Source: Natribaculum luteum (GTDB lineage: Archaea; Halobacteriota; Halobacteria; Halobacteriales; Natrialbaceae). Taken from it: DNA of 64,000 nucleotides. The notes under the pieces were generated by a model. It ran no database searches. It was not told where the DNA came from and worked only from the letters and a program-made list of their open reading frames with translations. Of the stretch, positions 34,086 through 42,072 are shown in pieces. A program made the translations under genes and the position numbers. Within the stretch, counting starts at the first letter, position 1, and each line of letters opens with the position of its first letter. The stretch spans positions 3,461,199 through 3,525,198 of the forward strand of contig NZ_CP095397.1 of the NCBI RefSeq assembly GCF_023008545.1, written 5' to 3'.

Positions 34086-35126
34086 CTAGTCTGCGGCGAC
34101 CGCGGTCGTTTCGGGCTCCTGGCGGAGGGCGACGACACTCGAGTAGACGACGGCGCCGCTGACGAGGAACGCCGACAGGAGGATCAGCGCGAAGCTGACC
34201 GTGTTCAGGATGTCCATCCCGATGTAGTCGCCGATCTGGCGGAAGGCGACCGCGACGGAGCCACCGAGCAGCATCAGGCCGAAGTAGACCTTGATCTCGC
34301 CTTCGTCGACGATGCCGGTCGCGGCCGAGCCGACACGGGCACCCAGCGCGCTGCCAGCGAGCAGGGGCGCGACGATCGAGAGGTCGACGCCGCCGCCCTG
34401 GGCGTAGAGGAACGAGCCCAGGCCGCCGGAGAAGACGATCTCGAACAGGTCGGTCCCGACGGCGATCGGCACCGGCACCCCGATGAGGTAGAACATCGCG
34501 GGCATCCGGATGAAGCCGCCACCGACGCCGAGGAAGCCCGATAGCAGCCCGGTCGCGAACGCAACTGCGAGCACCATCCACAGCGAGACCTGGATGCCCC
34601 CGCGGATGGTCATCATCGGCGGGACGTGGTACGACTGGATTTTCTTGGCGATGTCGGGGATCGCGTCGGGGTCGATCTCCTGGTCGGCGGCCTCGTGGTG
34701 GCCACCGTCGCTGTCGTCGCTGCCGTCACTCTTGAGGGCGTTGTAGGTGACGAAGACACCGACACCACCGAGCAACAGCACGTACGTGACGCCGATGACG
34801 CCCGACGCCAGCCCGATCGACTCGAGGTGGAGAACCATCTCCTTGCCGACCTCGATGCCGGCAGTAGTGCCGACGATCATCAGGCCGCCGAGTTTGTAGT
34901 CGACCTGGCCGAGGTCGTGGTGTTTCAGCGTCGCGATGACGGCCGTCCCGAAGACGAACGCCATCCCGCTCCCGACCGCGACGCTGGCGGGATACCCCAT
35001 GACCAGCAACGCGGGCGTCACGAGGAACGATCCCCCCATCCCGAAGAAGCCAAACAGCACGCCGACCATCAGGCCGAAGCCGACGAACAGGACCAACGTG
35101 GTTAGTGCGATTCCAAGTATTTCCAT
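34086..35126 (-). CDS. TauE/SafE-family sulfite/sulfur-anion exporter
   Basis: This 346-residue polytopic membrane protein has two TauE/SafE repeats, each starting with a Gly-rich segment (GVLFGFFGMGGSFLVTPALL and LLSGFLGVGGGFIRMPAMFY), and about eight membrane spans. A cytoplasmic-type acidic loop of about 60 residues (SDGSDDSDGGHHEAADQEID) separates the halves. Family members export sulfite, sulfonates or other sulfur anions. It is preceded on the same strand by a 49-residue membrane protein (3-base gap) and followed by the TrmB-like regulator. Removal of sulfite made by the persulfide dioxygenase is the likely job. Confidence 0.88.
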   Translation of the reverse strand: MEILGIALTTLVLFVGFGLMVGVLFGFFGMGGSFLVTPALLVMGYPASVAVGSGMAFVFGTAVIATLKHHDLGQVDYKLGGLMIVGTTAGIEVGKEMVLHLESIGLASGVIGVTYVLLLGGVGVFVTYNALKSDGSDDSDGGHHEAADQEIDPDAIPDIAKKIQSYHVPPMMTIRGGIQVSLWMVLAVAFATGLLSGFLGVGGGFIRMPAMFYLIGVPVPIAVGTDLFEIVFSGGLGSFLYAQGGGVDLSIVAPLLAGSALGARVGSAATGIVDEGEIKVYFGLMLLGGSVAVAFRQIGDYIGMDILNTVSFALILLSAFLVSGAVVYSSVVALRQEPETTAVAAD

Positions 35127-35129
35127 GTG

Positions 35130-35279
35130 TCAGGCGTTCTGGATTGCGTCGATCAGCGGTTTCGTCACGGCACTCGAGATCGCGCCGTACCCCACGTAGA
35201 GGACGATCGCCTCGAGCAGGACGGCACCCACGAGGACCGCCGCCTGGGCCGTGGGGGAGAGCGATGCGACGTCTATCAT
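35130..35279 (-). CDS. 49-residue single-span membrane protein upstream of TauE/SafE
   Basis: This small protein, MIDVASLSPTAQAAVLVGAV continuing into LLEAIVLYVGYGAISSAVTK and ending DAIQNA, has one predicted membrane span (about 12-36). It resembles a haloarchaeal small-protein family (DUF7512-like) that occurs next to TauE/SafE genes. The stop lies 3 bases before the exporter start, so the two are almost certainly co-translated. A role as an accessory subunit of the exporter is inferred. Confidence 0.8.
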   Translation of the reverse strand: MIDVASLSPTAQAAVLVGAVLLEAIVLYVGYGAISSAVTKPLIDAIQNA

Positions 35280-35350
35280 TGGTTCCGATCACCGTTGCGG
35301 TGCAGTTGTGTGCGGATCATACTTTTCTACTCAGTACCTCCTAATCCACA

Positions 35351-35385
35351 GGGCATAATAACGCTTTTGGGAACATCGTACAATA
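35351..35385 (-). promoter_or_regulatory. promoter region of the TauE/SafE operon
   Basis: On the minus strand TATTGTACGATGTTCCCAAA is followed by GCGTTATTATGCCC, a possible TATA. It weakly resembles the ATTGCAC-type motif of the other sulfur promoters. The distance to the first gene (about 75 bases) implies a short leader. Confidence 0.3.
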
Positions 35386-35536
35386 CTATTTTGGGAGTCA
35401 ACGAATAACCTATAGGCAACACACGCATCACGGACGAGTCTCGGCCGCGACGCGACCGTTCTCAGAATGCGGGCGAAGTCGGGTCAGAATCGAGTCCGCC
35501 GATCGCTCGCGCGCGTCGCCCAGATCGACTCGGCCG

Positions 35537-36712
35537 TCAGAACGCTGCCGTTACGGCAACCGAGCCGTAGCCGATGGCGAACGCGACGGCGAACGACAGG
35601 ACCCACGCGACGCCCGTGACGAGGAGTTTGCGCCTGCTGACCCCACCGCCGCCACCGACGGCGAGTCCGCTCCCGACGATCGCGCTGACGATGATCTCGT
35701 TGAACGAGACCGGAACGCCGAGTAACACCGCCGTCTGGGCGATGAGAAACGAGGGCACGAGCGTTGCGATCGATCGACGGGGGCCGAGCGAGGAGTAGTC
35801 CTGTGCGAGCGACTTGATCATCCGCGGCGCTCCCGTCCAGGAGCCGACGAGAATGCCGACACCGCCACCAAAGAGAACTGCGAACGGCGAGACGGCCGGC
35901 AGTTCGTCGAGCAGCGGGAACAGCGGGCCGACGGCGAGCCCGACCTGGCTGCCGCCGGCGGAGAACGCCACGAGTGCACCCAGTGCGAGGAGAAATCGCC
36001 GGAGTCCGCCAGCCACGTCGCGGCCGATATCCCACCGGAGCGCGAGCCACACTGCCAGGCCAAATCCGAGCGAGACGACAATCGTCGCCATCGTCCCGTC
36101 GACCGGGAGGCGAGCACCGAGCGTCGTCGCGAACGTCCCGCCGTCGGGACCGAGAAACGCGAACTCGAGGTTCGCGAGGACGACACCGACGAGAGCACCC
36201 AGGATCGGGACGCTTACCCGCTCCGGAACGTCGTCTCGCGGGAGGACGCTCGCGATGCCGTAGGCGATCCCGCCCCCGACGAACGGCGTGAGGACCCACA
36301 TCGCGCCAATCTGTTGGTACTTCGCCCACGCGGGCGCGCCACCCAGCGCGAGTCCGACGCCGATGATCGCGCCTGTCACCGTAAACGCGGTTGCGATCGG
36401 GTACCCGGTGTAGATTCCGACCGCCATGAGTCCCGCGCCGACCGTGAGCGCGAGGATGACGCCGCTGGGCGGGAGGCTGATGCCGTGGACGAGTCCTCGT
36501 CCGACGGCCTCCGAGACGTTCGCTCCCTGCGTGACCGCACCGACGAAGCCGAAGATGCCGACGACGAACGCCGCGCGCATCGTCGAGATGGCGTTCGCAC
36601 CGACGGCTGGCGCGAACGGCGTCGCGCCACTCGAGCCGGCGCCGATGACCCACGCCATGAACAGACTCGCGACGGCGGCGGCGAGAAACAGCAGTATTGT
36701 CGTAACTTCCAT
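35537..36712 (-). CDS. PiT-family permease, possibly CysP-type sulfate/thiosulfate
   Basis: This 391-residue membrane protein has the duplicated PiT domain: GAGSSGATPFAPAVGANAIS near the N-terminus and a second copy around GSWTGAPRMIKSLAQDYSSL and SFNEIIVSAIVGSG. PiT proteins carry phosphate, and the CysP branch carries sulfate. Here the gene is the last of a minus-strand run with persulfide dioxygenase and two YeeE/YedE genes (33-base gap), so sulfate or thiosulfate transport is the better guess. Sequence alone does not settle the anion. Confidence 0.85.
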   Translation of the reverse strand: MEVTTILLFLAAAVASLFMAWVIGAGSSGATPFAPAVGANAISTMRAAFVVGIFGFVGAVTQGANVSEAVGRGLVHGISLPPSGVILALTVGAGLMAVGIYTGYPIATAFTVTGAIIGVGLALGGAPAWAKYQQIGAMWVLTPFVGGGIAYGIASVLPRDDVPERVSVPILGALVGVVLANLEFAFLGPDGGTFATTLGARLPVDGTMATIVVSLGFGLAVWLALRWDIGRDVAGGLRRFLLALGALVAFSAGGSQVGLAVGPLFPLLDELPAVSPFAVLFGGGVGILVGSWTGAPRMIKSLAQDYSSLGPRRSIATLVPSFLIAQTAVLLGVPVSFNEIIVSAIVGSGLAVGGGGGVSRRKLLVTGVAWVLSFAVAFAIGYGSVAVTAAF

Positions 36713-36745
36713 CGTAGAGAAGTGAACGTTACAGCGTCGCGGTGG

Positions 36746-37204
36746 TTAGTCGGCCCCGGCACCGGCCGTCTCGGTCGCCGCCTGACGGCTGCGCCACAGG
36801 CCCTGGACGTACGCACCGGCGAACATGCCGGCGAGCGCCCACAGGATGGTGACGTTACCGATGCCGATGCTGGCGTAGGCCGCGCCCGGACAGATGCCGG
36901 ACAGTCCCCAGCCGACGCCGAAGATCGAACCGCCGATCAGGACGTTGCGATCGAACGATTTCAGCCGGCGTTCGAACTGGTCGCCGGTCAGCGGTGCCCG
37001 ACCGAGCAGCCGCGGGGCGAGGAAGAACGTCACGCCCGTCACGATCGCGGCGCCGAACATCACGAACACCAGTCCGAAGTCCTCGAACTGGAGGAAGTTC
37101 AGCACCACTTCGGGGCGGGCCATGTGGCTGAATCCGAGGCCGAAGCCGAAGATCAGGCCGCCGACCAGGATCAGCGGCATGAAGAGGGGATGACGGTCCG
37201 ACAT
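36746..37204 (-). CDS. YeeE/YedE (TsuA-like) sulfur-transport half-protein, C-terminal half
   Basis: This 152-residue membrane protein of the YeeE/YedE family has about four spans. The conserved cysteine is C105 in GWGLSGICPGAAYA, the position that relays thiosulfate sulfur in the bacterial transporter TsuA. It is half the size of bacterial YeeE; the other half is the adjacent gene, whose stop overlaps this start by one base (TAATG). Together they presumably make one thiosulfate importer. Confidence 0.88.
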   Translation of the reverse strand: MSDRHPLFMPLILVGGLIFGFGLGFSHMARPEVVLNFLQFEDFGLVFVMFGAAIVTGVTFFLAPRLLGRAPLTGDQFERRLKSFDRNVLIGGSIFGVGWGLSGICPGAAYASIGIGNVTILWALAGMFAGAYVQGLWRSRQAATETAGAGAD

Positions 37205-37761
37205 TACGGACTCACCCCCAGTGCGGCGACGATCTGTGCGGTCAGGATAGCCACGATCATGAACGTGATCACGCCCGTGATCGAGGTCTTCGACGCGGAG
37301 CCGACGCCACAGACGCCGTGTCCGGACGTACAGCCCTTGCCGATACGCGTCCCGATCCCGACGAAGAAGCCGCCGACGAGGAGTCGCCACGGCTGGACGT
37401 CCGTCGACCAGAGCGTCAGGCCACCGACCTCGTACAGTTCGCCGGTCGTCCCGGGCTGGTAGAGCGAACTCGTAATCATCCCGGACTGGAACGTCGCCGC
37501 GAACGCCAGCGCACCCAGGATAATGCCGAGCGTGAACACGAGCCGCCAGTCCCGGGAGGAGACGTACTGCTGGAATCTCGACTGGCCGGAGACGTACGAC
37601 AGCGTCGACTCGAGGAACGTACTCGCACCGGCGGGGATGCCGGTCCCGAGGTAGATCACGACCGTCCCGAGACCGACGAAGAGCCCGCCGATGGCGTACC
37701 GACTGATCCCGTTCGGGAACAGTTCGGCGGCCAGCTGTAGTGGTACTGGGTCAGTTACCAT
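37204..37761 (-). CDS. YeeE/YedE (TsuA-like) sulfur-transport half-protein, N-terminal half
   Basis: This 185-residue membrane protein has about four to five spans and the signature GKGCTSGHGVCGVG with C144 and C151, matching the first cysteine motif of YeeE/TsuA. It probably imports thiosulfate, passing sulfur to cytoplasmic carriers such as TusA. It lies 11 bases downstream of the persulfide dioxygenase gene and overlaps the second half-gene by one base. Confidence 0.88.
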   Translation of the reverse strand: MVTDPVPLQLAAELFPNGISRYAIGGLFVGLGTVVIYLGTGIPAGASTFLESTLSYVSGQSRFQQYVSSRDWRLVFTLGIILGALAFAATFQSGMITSSLYQPGTTGELYEVGGLTLWSTDVQPWRLLVGGFFVGIGTRIGKGCTSGHGVCGVGSASKTSITGVITFMIVAILTAQIVAALGVSP

Positions 37762-37772
37762 TGATAGTGAGA

Positions 37773-38969
37773 TTAGTCACCAGCGAGCGATTCCTGGCTG
37801 GCAGCACAGTTGTTCGGGCCGAGCTCGAGAGAGAAGGCTTCGTCGTCGTCGTCGACGACGTTCTGGCCGAGGTTGGTGGGGATGATCGTCTCGTAGTTGG
37901 CCGGGCGGGGCGGCATGTCCGAGAGGATCAGCTCGACGAAGTCGTCTTCGTCCATCGTGAGCGCGTCCATCTCGTCCTCGAGCTGGCCGATCGGAGCGGT
38001 GTAGGTGCCGTCGTCGGCGGGCTCGGCCGCGTCGCTGAAGTGGGCGCCACCGATCAGGGTGTCGTCAGGGAGCGTGAGCACGCGCTCCTGGAGCGACTCG
38101 TAGAGCTGGCGTGCGGCGTCGGGCGCACCGTCGTCGCCCTCCTCGAGGTCGGGGCGGGCGACGCTCTCGACGAACAGACCGTCGCCGGTCGCCAGCAGGC
38201 TGTCACCGATCAGATAGGAGGTCATCCCGGAGGTGTGGCCGGGCGTGTAGACGGTCTCGATCGTGACGTCGCCGACCTGGAACTCGTCGCCGTCTTCGGC
38301 CAGCGTCACGTCGTCGGCGTAGGTGACGCCACGATCGACCGACGCCTCGGGGATGACGCCCTCGACGTCTTCGTCGTCGAGCGCGCGAACGCCCGAGAGG
38401 TGGTCGGCGTGGATGTGCGTGTCGATTGCGTACGTGAGATCGACGCCGAGGTCGTCAGCGTCCTCGAGGTAGCGGTCGGTGAAGGCCCGGAGGGGATCGA
38501 TCACGGCGGCCTCGTCGCCGTCGTAGACGAAATAGCCCAGACAGCCACTCGAGGGGCGCTGGTACTGGACGAGCGTGCCGGGGCCGTCGTAGTCGGCGAC
38601 CTCGACGGCCTCGTAGATCGCGGCCCAGCCGTTCATCCCGTCTTCGAGGTGGACGGCGTCGTAACCGCGCTCTTTCAGCGTCGCCGCGACGTACTCGCTC
38701 GAGCCGCCTTTCGCACAGAGGACGACGATCTCGCGGTCGTCGGGGATCTGTGCGAGGACGTCGTCGTCGATCTCGTCCTCGAGAAACTCGAAGTAGGGGA
38801 CGTTGATCGACTCGACGGTCTCGCCCTCGATGTGCCACTCCTCGTAGTCACTTTCCATGCGAACGTCGAGGAGCGTCACGTCTTCACCCGCGTCGATTCG
38901 GCTCTTGAGCGTCTCCGGATCGACCGTGTCGACCGGAACGTCTGGGGTCGGAAGGTCCATGTCGCTCAT
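37773..38969 (-). CDS. rhodanese-MBL fusion, persulfide dioxygenase-like
   Basis: This 398-residue protein has an N-terminal rhodanese domain (1-120, active-site C85 in CAKGGSS) and a metallo-beta-lactamase domain of the ETHE1/Blh persulfide dioxygenase type (125 to about 320, HIHADH at 185-190, further metal ligands in VYTPGHTSGM and IGGAHF). It would oxidise protein or low-molecular-weight persulfide to sulfite and/or move sulfane sulfur. It heads the minus-strand operon with YeeE halves and the PiT-type permease. The order rhodanese-MBL is the reverse of many bacterial fusions. Confidence 0.9.
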   Translation of the reverse strand: MSDMDLPTPDVPVDTVDPETLKSRIDAGEDVTLLDVRMESDYEEWHIEGETVESINVPYFEFLEDEIDDDVLAQIPDDREIVVLCAKGGSSEYVAATLKERGYDAVHLEDGMNGWAAIYEAVEVADYDGPGTLVQYQRPSSGCLGYFVYDGDEAAVIDPLRAFTDRYLEDADDLGVDLTYAIDTHIHADHLSGVRALDDEDVEGVIPEASVDRGVTYADDVTLAEDGDEFQVGDVTIETVYTPGHTSGMTSYLIGDSLLATGDGLFVESVARPDLEEGDDGAPDAARQLYESLQERVLTLPDDTLIGGAHFSDAAEPADDGTYTAPIGQLEDEMDALTMDEDDFVELILSDMPPRPANYETIIPTNLGQNVVDDDDEAFSLELGPNNCAASQESLAGD

Positions 38970-39011
38970 ATTGTGCAGTCGGTTCTACCGGACGCACCCA
39001 CATAAGGGTTT

Positions 39012-39039
39012 GCATAGTATTTCACAAATAGTGCAATAT
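39012..39039 (-). promoter_or_regulatory. candidate sulfur-regulon operator upstream of the rhodanese-MBL operon
   Basis: The minus strand reads ATATTGCACTATTTGTGAAA followed by TACTATGC, just upstream of a TATA-like CTTATG (39001-39006) that lies about 35 bases before the start codon. It shares ATTG(G)CAC and GAAATACT with the site at 42022. Confidence 0.45.
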
Positions 39040-39154
39040 GGTGGGACCGGTGATCGGGATTCGGTTCACGCAAATGTGATCAGAGACGAAGATACGGACG
39101 AACTTTGAGATGCGCGCCGATAATAGACTTGTGCTCACGATTGAGAACCGGTAT

Positions 39155-39162
39155 TCTTTTAA
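39155..39162 (+). promoter_or_regulatory. TATA box of the tusA-dsrE operon
   Basis: TCTTTTAA followed by T lies about 58 bases before tusA, giving a leader of some 30 bases. ATTGAGAACC just upstream faintly recalls the shared sulfur-promoter motif. Confidence 0.35.
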
Positions 39163-39216
39163 TCCTGGCGTCAATATTGTGTGGTAGCTCCAATACAGAG
39201 CACTAAGGAAACCACC

Positions 39217-39462
39217 ATGAGCACTGAATTCGACGTTACGGAAACACTCGACGTACAGGGTGCGAGCTGTCCGATGCCGGTCGTCAAGACCAAGCAGGCG
39301 ATCGACGATCTCGAGGAAGGAGAAGTCCTCGAGGTAGTCGCGACCGACTCCGGGAGCATGAGCGACATCGAGGGCTGGGCCGCCGGCACCGACGGCGTTT
39401 CCCTCCTCGAACAGGTCGACGACGGCGACGTCTACAAACACTACGTCGAGAAGACCGCGTGA
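39217..39462 (+). CDS. tusA: TusA-family sulfur carrier
   Basis: This is an 81-residue TusA/SirA-fold protein with the CPxP motif at C18 (GASCPMPVVKTKQAI), which carries persulfide sulfur. The ATG at 39217 is preceded by AAGGAAACC, a weak purine-rich ribosome site; an in-frame GTG at 39181 is less likely. It is divergent from the persulfide dioxygenase operon and followed by a DsrE-like gene after one base. It probably accepts sulfur imported by the YeeE pair. Confidence 0.94.
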   Translation: MSTEFDVTETLDVQGASCPMPVVKTKQAIDDLEEGEVLEVVATDSGSMSDIEGWAAGTDGVSLLEQVDDGDVYKHYVEKTA

Positions 39463-39463
39463 G

Positions 39464-40042
39464 ATGAGCTCGGATACACAGCCATCGGGGGACGCGGCAG
39501 ATCCAACCGAGGCCGAACTCAGACAGCGTGTCGAGGAACTCGAAGCGCAGTTGGCCGACCTCGAGGCGGCCGTCGGCGACGACCAGAAGCAGATGACGAT
39601 CGTCGCGACGAAGGGGACGCTCGACATGGCGTACCCGCCGCTGATCCTGGCGAGTACCGCCGCCGCCTTCGGCTGGGACGTCGTCGTCTTCCACACGTTC
39701 TGGGGGCTGGACATCCTCCACGAGGAGAAGTCCGAGAACCTCAAACTCTCGGCGGTCGGCAACCCGAGTATGCCGATGCCCAACGCGCTTGCCGCACTCC
39801 CCGGCATGGACGCGATGGCCACGCGCATGATGGAAAAGAAGATCGACGAGAACAACACCGCCACCATCGAGGAACTCATCGAACTCTCGCTGGACAGCGG
39901 CGTCGACCTCCAGGCCTGTCAGATGACCATCGAACTGATGGACTACGACGAAGACGACTTCTACGACGGCGTCACCACCGGTGTCGGGGCCGCCACCGCC
40001 CTCCAGCACATGGCCGACTCCGACGTCCAGCTGCTCGTCTGA
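39464..40042 (+). CDS. DsrE/DsrF/DrsH-family sulfur-transfer protein (DsrE2-like)
   Basis: This 192-residue protein has a coiled-coil N-terminus (about 14-40) and a DsrE fold beginning QMTIVATKGTLDMAYPPL. The conserved cysteine is C152 in LQACQMTIELM. DsrE2 proteins exchange sulfur with TusA, and the gene follows tusA by one base. No TM pair is seen, unlike some membrane DsrE2. A perfect hairpin follows 76 bases after the stop. Confidence 0.9.
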   Translation: MSSDTQPSGDAADPTEAELRQRVEELEAQLADLEAAVGDDQKQMTIVATKGTLDMAYPPLILASTAAAFGWDVVVFHTFWGLDILHEEKSENLKLSAVGNPSMPMPNALAALPGMDAMATRMMEKKIDENNTATIEELIELSLDSGVDLQACQMTIELMDYDEDDFYDGVTTGVGAATALQHMADSDVQLLV

Positions 40043-40118
40043 GTTCTCGCGTCCGCGTGCCACAACTTCTGTCTGCGCCTCCGCTGTCCGCGTGCCGTTA
40101 CAGATACTCGAGAAGAAA

Positions 40119-40140
40119 TCCCACGACCGAAGTCGTGGGA
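40119..40140. terminator. perfect 9-base-pair hairpin between convergent genes
   Basis: TCCCACGAC-CGAA-GTCGTGGGA is a perfect stem with a 4-base loop, lying between the DsrE-like stop and the transducer stop. The same type of stem occurs at ends of haloarchaeal IS200/IS605-family (IS1341-type) elements, but no transposase gene is present. It may be a terminator or a remnant of such an element. Confidence 0.55.
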
Positions 40141-40144
40141 GTAG

Positions 40145-41776
40145 TCACTGTTCGTACACGGGCCGCCGTTCGACGTTCTCTAGCTCGGTCAGTTTGCCGA
40201 CATTGGTCGCGATCTCGGAGAGTCTCGCCGTCTGCTCTTCGGTCGCAGCAGCGACGGACTGCGTCTCGGTCGAGACGCGTTCTGCCTTCTGTGCCGACTG
40301 TTCGACCGTCCGGTGTATCGCCTCCGCACTGGTCGCCTGATCGGCCGACGCGTCCGCAACGTCGTCGATCCCGGTCGAGACTTCCGCGACCGCGTCGTGG
40401 ATGGCGTCGAAGTCCGTGACCGCCTCGTCGACGCGGTCGACGCTCCGTTCGAGCCGATTGGTCGTCTCGTCGACCGTCTCGATCGTATCGGTCGTGACTT
40501 CCTTGATGCCCTCGACTTCGGTCTCGATCGCGTCCAGGTCTGACTGGGCCTGGTCGGCGAACGACTGGACTTCCTCGGCGATGACCTTGAGCGTCCCCTG
40601 CGTGTTCTCTCCCCGTCCGGCCTCGACGGACGCGTTCGTTCCCAGCACTCGCGTCCGCTCTGCAAGTCCGCTGACGCGGTCGATCACGTCGTCGATCGCG
40701 TCCGTTCGCTGCTCGAGTCGTTCGACGGTTTCGGTGAGTTCCGCCGTCACTTCCTGGACGGCCGCCAGTTCCTCGAGTGCCGCGTCGGCCTGTTCGGCAC
40801 CGTTTTCGGCCAGCGATTCGGCCTCGTCGCTCATCTCGCCGACCGTGTCGGCGGTCGCGGCGATCTCTTCGACGTTCGCGCTCAGCGACTCCACCTCGTC
40901 GGCGATCGTGTCCATGTCCTGGGCCTGACTCGACGCGAGGTCGTTGATCGTCTGGGCGCTTCTCGCGACCGACGCGGACGTCTCGTTCATGTCCTTGATC
41001 GGCTTCTGGACGTCCTTTTCGACCTCCCGTGCGAGCCGTTCGCGCCGCTCGATCGCCCGGTCGAGGTCGTTGCTGTAACTCTCGAAGTAGGTGTCGGCCG
41101 CTACCTGCATGTCGAGGTTGATGATCCGGAGCAACGCCAGGACGTCCGCCATTCCGTCGTGGATCGCCTCGCGGACCGCCTGCTCGAGCGACGGATCAAG
41201 TCCGTCGTCGTCCCCATCGTCGCCGGTAAGTCCCCGGAATCGGTCGACGACGCGCGACTGGAAGCCGCCCTCGTCCATCTCCTCGTCGACCCACTGCTCG
41301 ATGGCGCTTACGGTCTGTTGCTGGACGCGCTCGTCGACTTCGGAGAAGATGAGGTCGTAGTAGACGCCGTACTGGCCGACGTAGTGTTTCATCGGCATGT
41401 CGAGCAGTTCGTGGAGTTTCCCGATTCGGGCCCGCTGTCGGAAGTACTCCTCGTCGTAGTTGCCGGTGGCGAGCGAGACGAGGTAGGCACGCTGGGTCTG
41501 TTTCAGGGCCTCGATCCCCTTCGGCGACCGACTCATGATCTCGAGAGTCCCGTCGTACTCGGTCAGGTTGTCGTAGAATCGATCCGCGATCTCGTTTTGA
41601 CTGTCGCGCAACAGCGGCTCGAGGTCGGCGAGGCGTCGCTCGTCTTCCTCGTCGAAACCGATGAAATCCTTCCGCTGAGAGATCTCGTCCGCGTCGAGGT
41701 CGATGTCCTCGAGAAGTTCGGCAGGATCGACGTGCTGGTTAAGTTCTCCCTGACCGAATACCTTCGCCGGGTTCAT
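40145..41776 (-). CDS. HemAT-type globin-coupled soluble transducer
   Basis: This 543-residue cytoplasmic methyl-accepting protein has an N-terminal globin-coupled sensor domain (about 30-190) with proximal heme histidine H122 in RARIGKLHELLDMPMKHYVG, a linker and a long coiled-coil signalling domain. The hairpin tip is near DRVSGLAERTRVLGTNASVE and EAGRGENTQG. No membrane spans are present. HemAT mediates aerotaxis in Halobacterium. The gene lies within the sulfur island but points the other way to tusA-dsrE. Confidence 0.92.
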   Translation of the reverse strand: MNPAKVFGQGELNQHVDPAELLEDIDLDADEISQRKDFIGFDEEDERRLADLEPLLRDSQNEIADRFYDNLTEYDGTLEIMSRSPKGIEALKQTQRAYLVSLATGNYDEEYFRQRARIGKLHELLDMPMKHYVGQYGVYYDLIFSEVDERVQQQTVSAIEQWVDEEMDEGGFQSRVVDRFRGLTGDDGDDDGLDPSLEQAVREAIHDGMADVLALLRIINLDMQVAADTYFESYSNDLDRAIERRERLAREVEKDVQKPIKDMNETSASVARSAQTINDLASSQAQDMDTIADEVESLSANVEEIAATADTVGEMSDEAESLAENGAEQADAALEELAAVQEVTAELTETVERLEQRTDAIDDVIDRVSGLAERTRVLGTNASVEAGRGENTQGTLKVIAEEVQSFADQAQSDLDAIETEVEGIKEVTTDTIETVDETTNRLERSVDRVDEAVTDFDAIHDAVAEVSTGIDDVADASADQATSAEAIHRTVEQSAQKAERVSTETQSVAAATEEQTARLSEIATNVGKLTELENVERRPVYEQ

Positions 41777-42021
41777 ACTTGCCCGAGACGGCTCAGCTAC
41801 TTCAGCGTTAATAAACTTCCCTACAGGTCAGAAAACAGTATATTATATATACATTAACAGCATGTGTGGGAATTACTATACTGAAGGTACACTCGAATTC
41901 AGAAGGTGTTCCATTTCCGACGTATATATCGAAGACCTATCATATATCACTCGAGGTCTCGATCTTCGGAACACCCACGTCGGTTCCGCCGCTCTGCTCC
42001 CGTCCAGTCCACTGCGTGTAG
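41777..42021. other. AT-rich intergenic region between transducer and flavoprotein genes
   Basis: A TATATTATATATAC tract at about 41838-41852 and another AT-rich stretch near 41925-41950 stand out in the GC-rich window. GGTGTTCC (41905-41912) and GGAACACC (41966-41973) form a spaced inverted pair. No credible coding sequence is seen. The region contains the transducer promoter on the minus strand and possibly regulatory sites. Confidence 0.4.
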
Positions 42022-42048
42022 TATTGGCACATTCACGAAATACTTTAG
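42022..42048 (+). promoter_or_regulatory. promoter and candidate operator of the CoA-disulfide-reductase-like gene
   Basis: TATTGGCACATTCACGAAAT followed by ACTTTAG contains the shared ATTG(G)CAC...GAAATACT pattern. TACTTTAG also acts as TATA, centred 28 bases before the ATG at 42073, so the transcript should be leaderless and the operator overlaps the core promoter. Confidence 0.45.
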
Positions 42049-42072
42049 CCGATGGGAACTGTACTGTCACTT

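Noticed and set aside
38857-39108. 83-codon plus-strand frame over the rhodanese-MBL promoter
   Set aside because: It starts inside the antisense of the rhodanese-MBL gene and covers its promoter; no protein character.
41838-41852. TATATTATATATAC as a replication-origin unwinding element
   Set aside because: No repeated origin boxes and no orc1/cdc6 gene are nearby; it is more simply an AT-rich promoter region.
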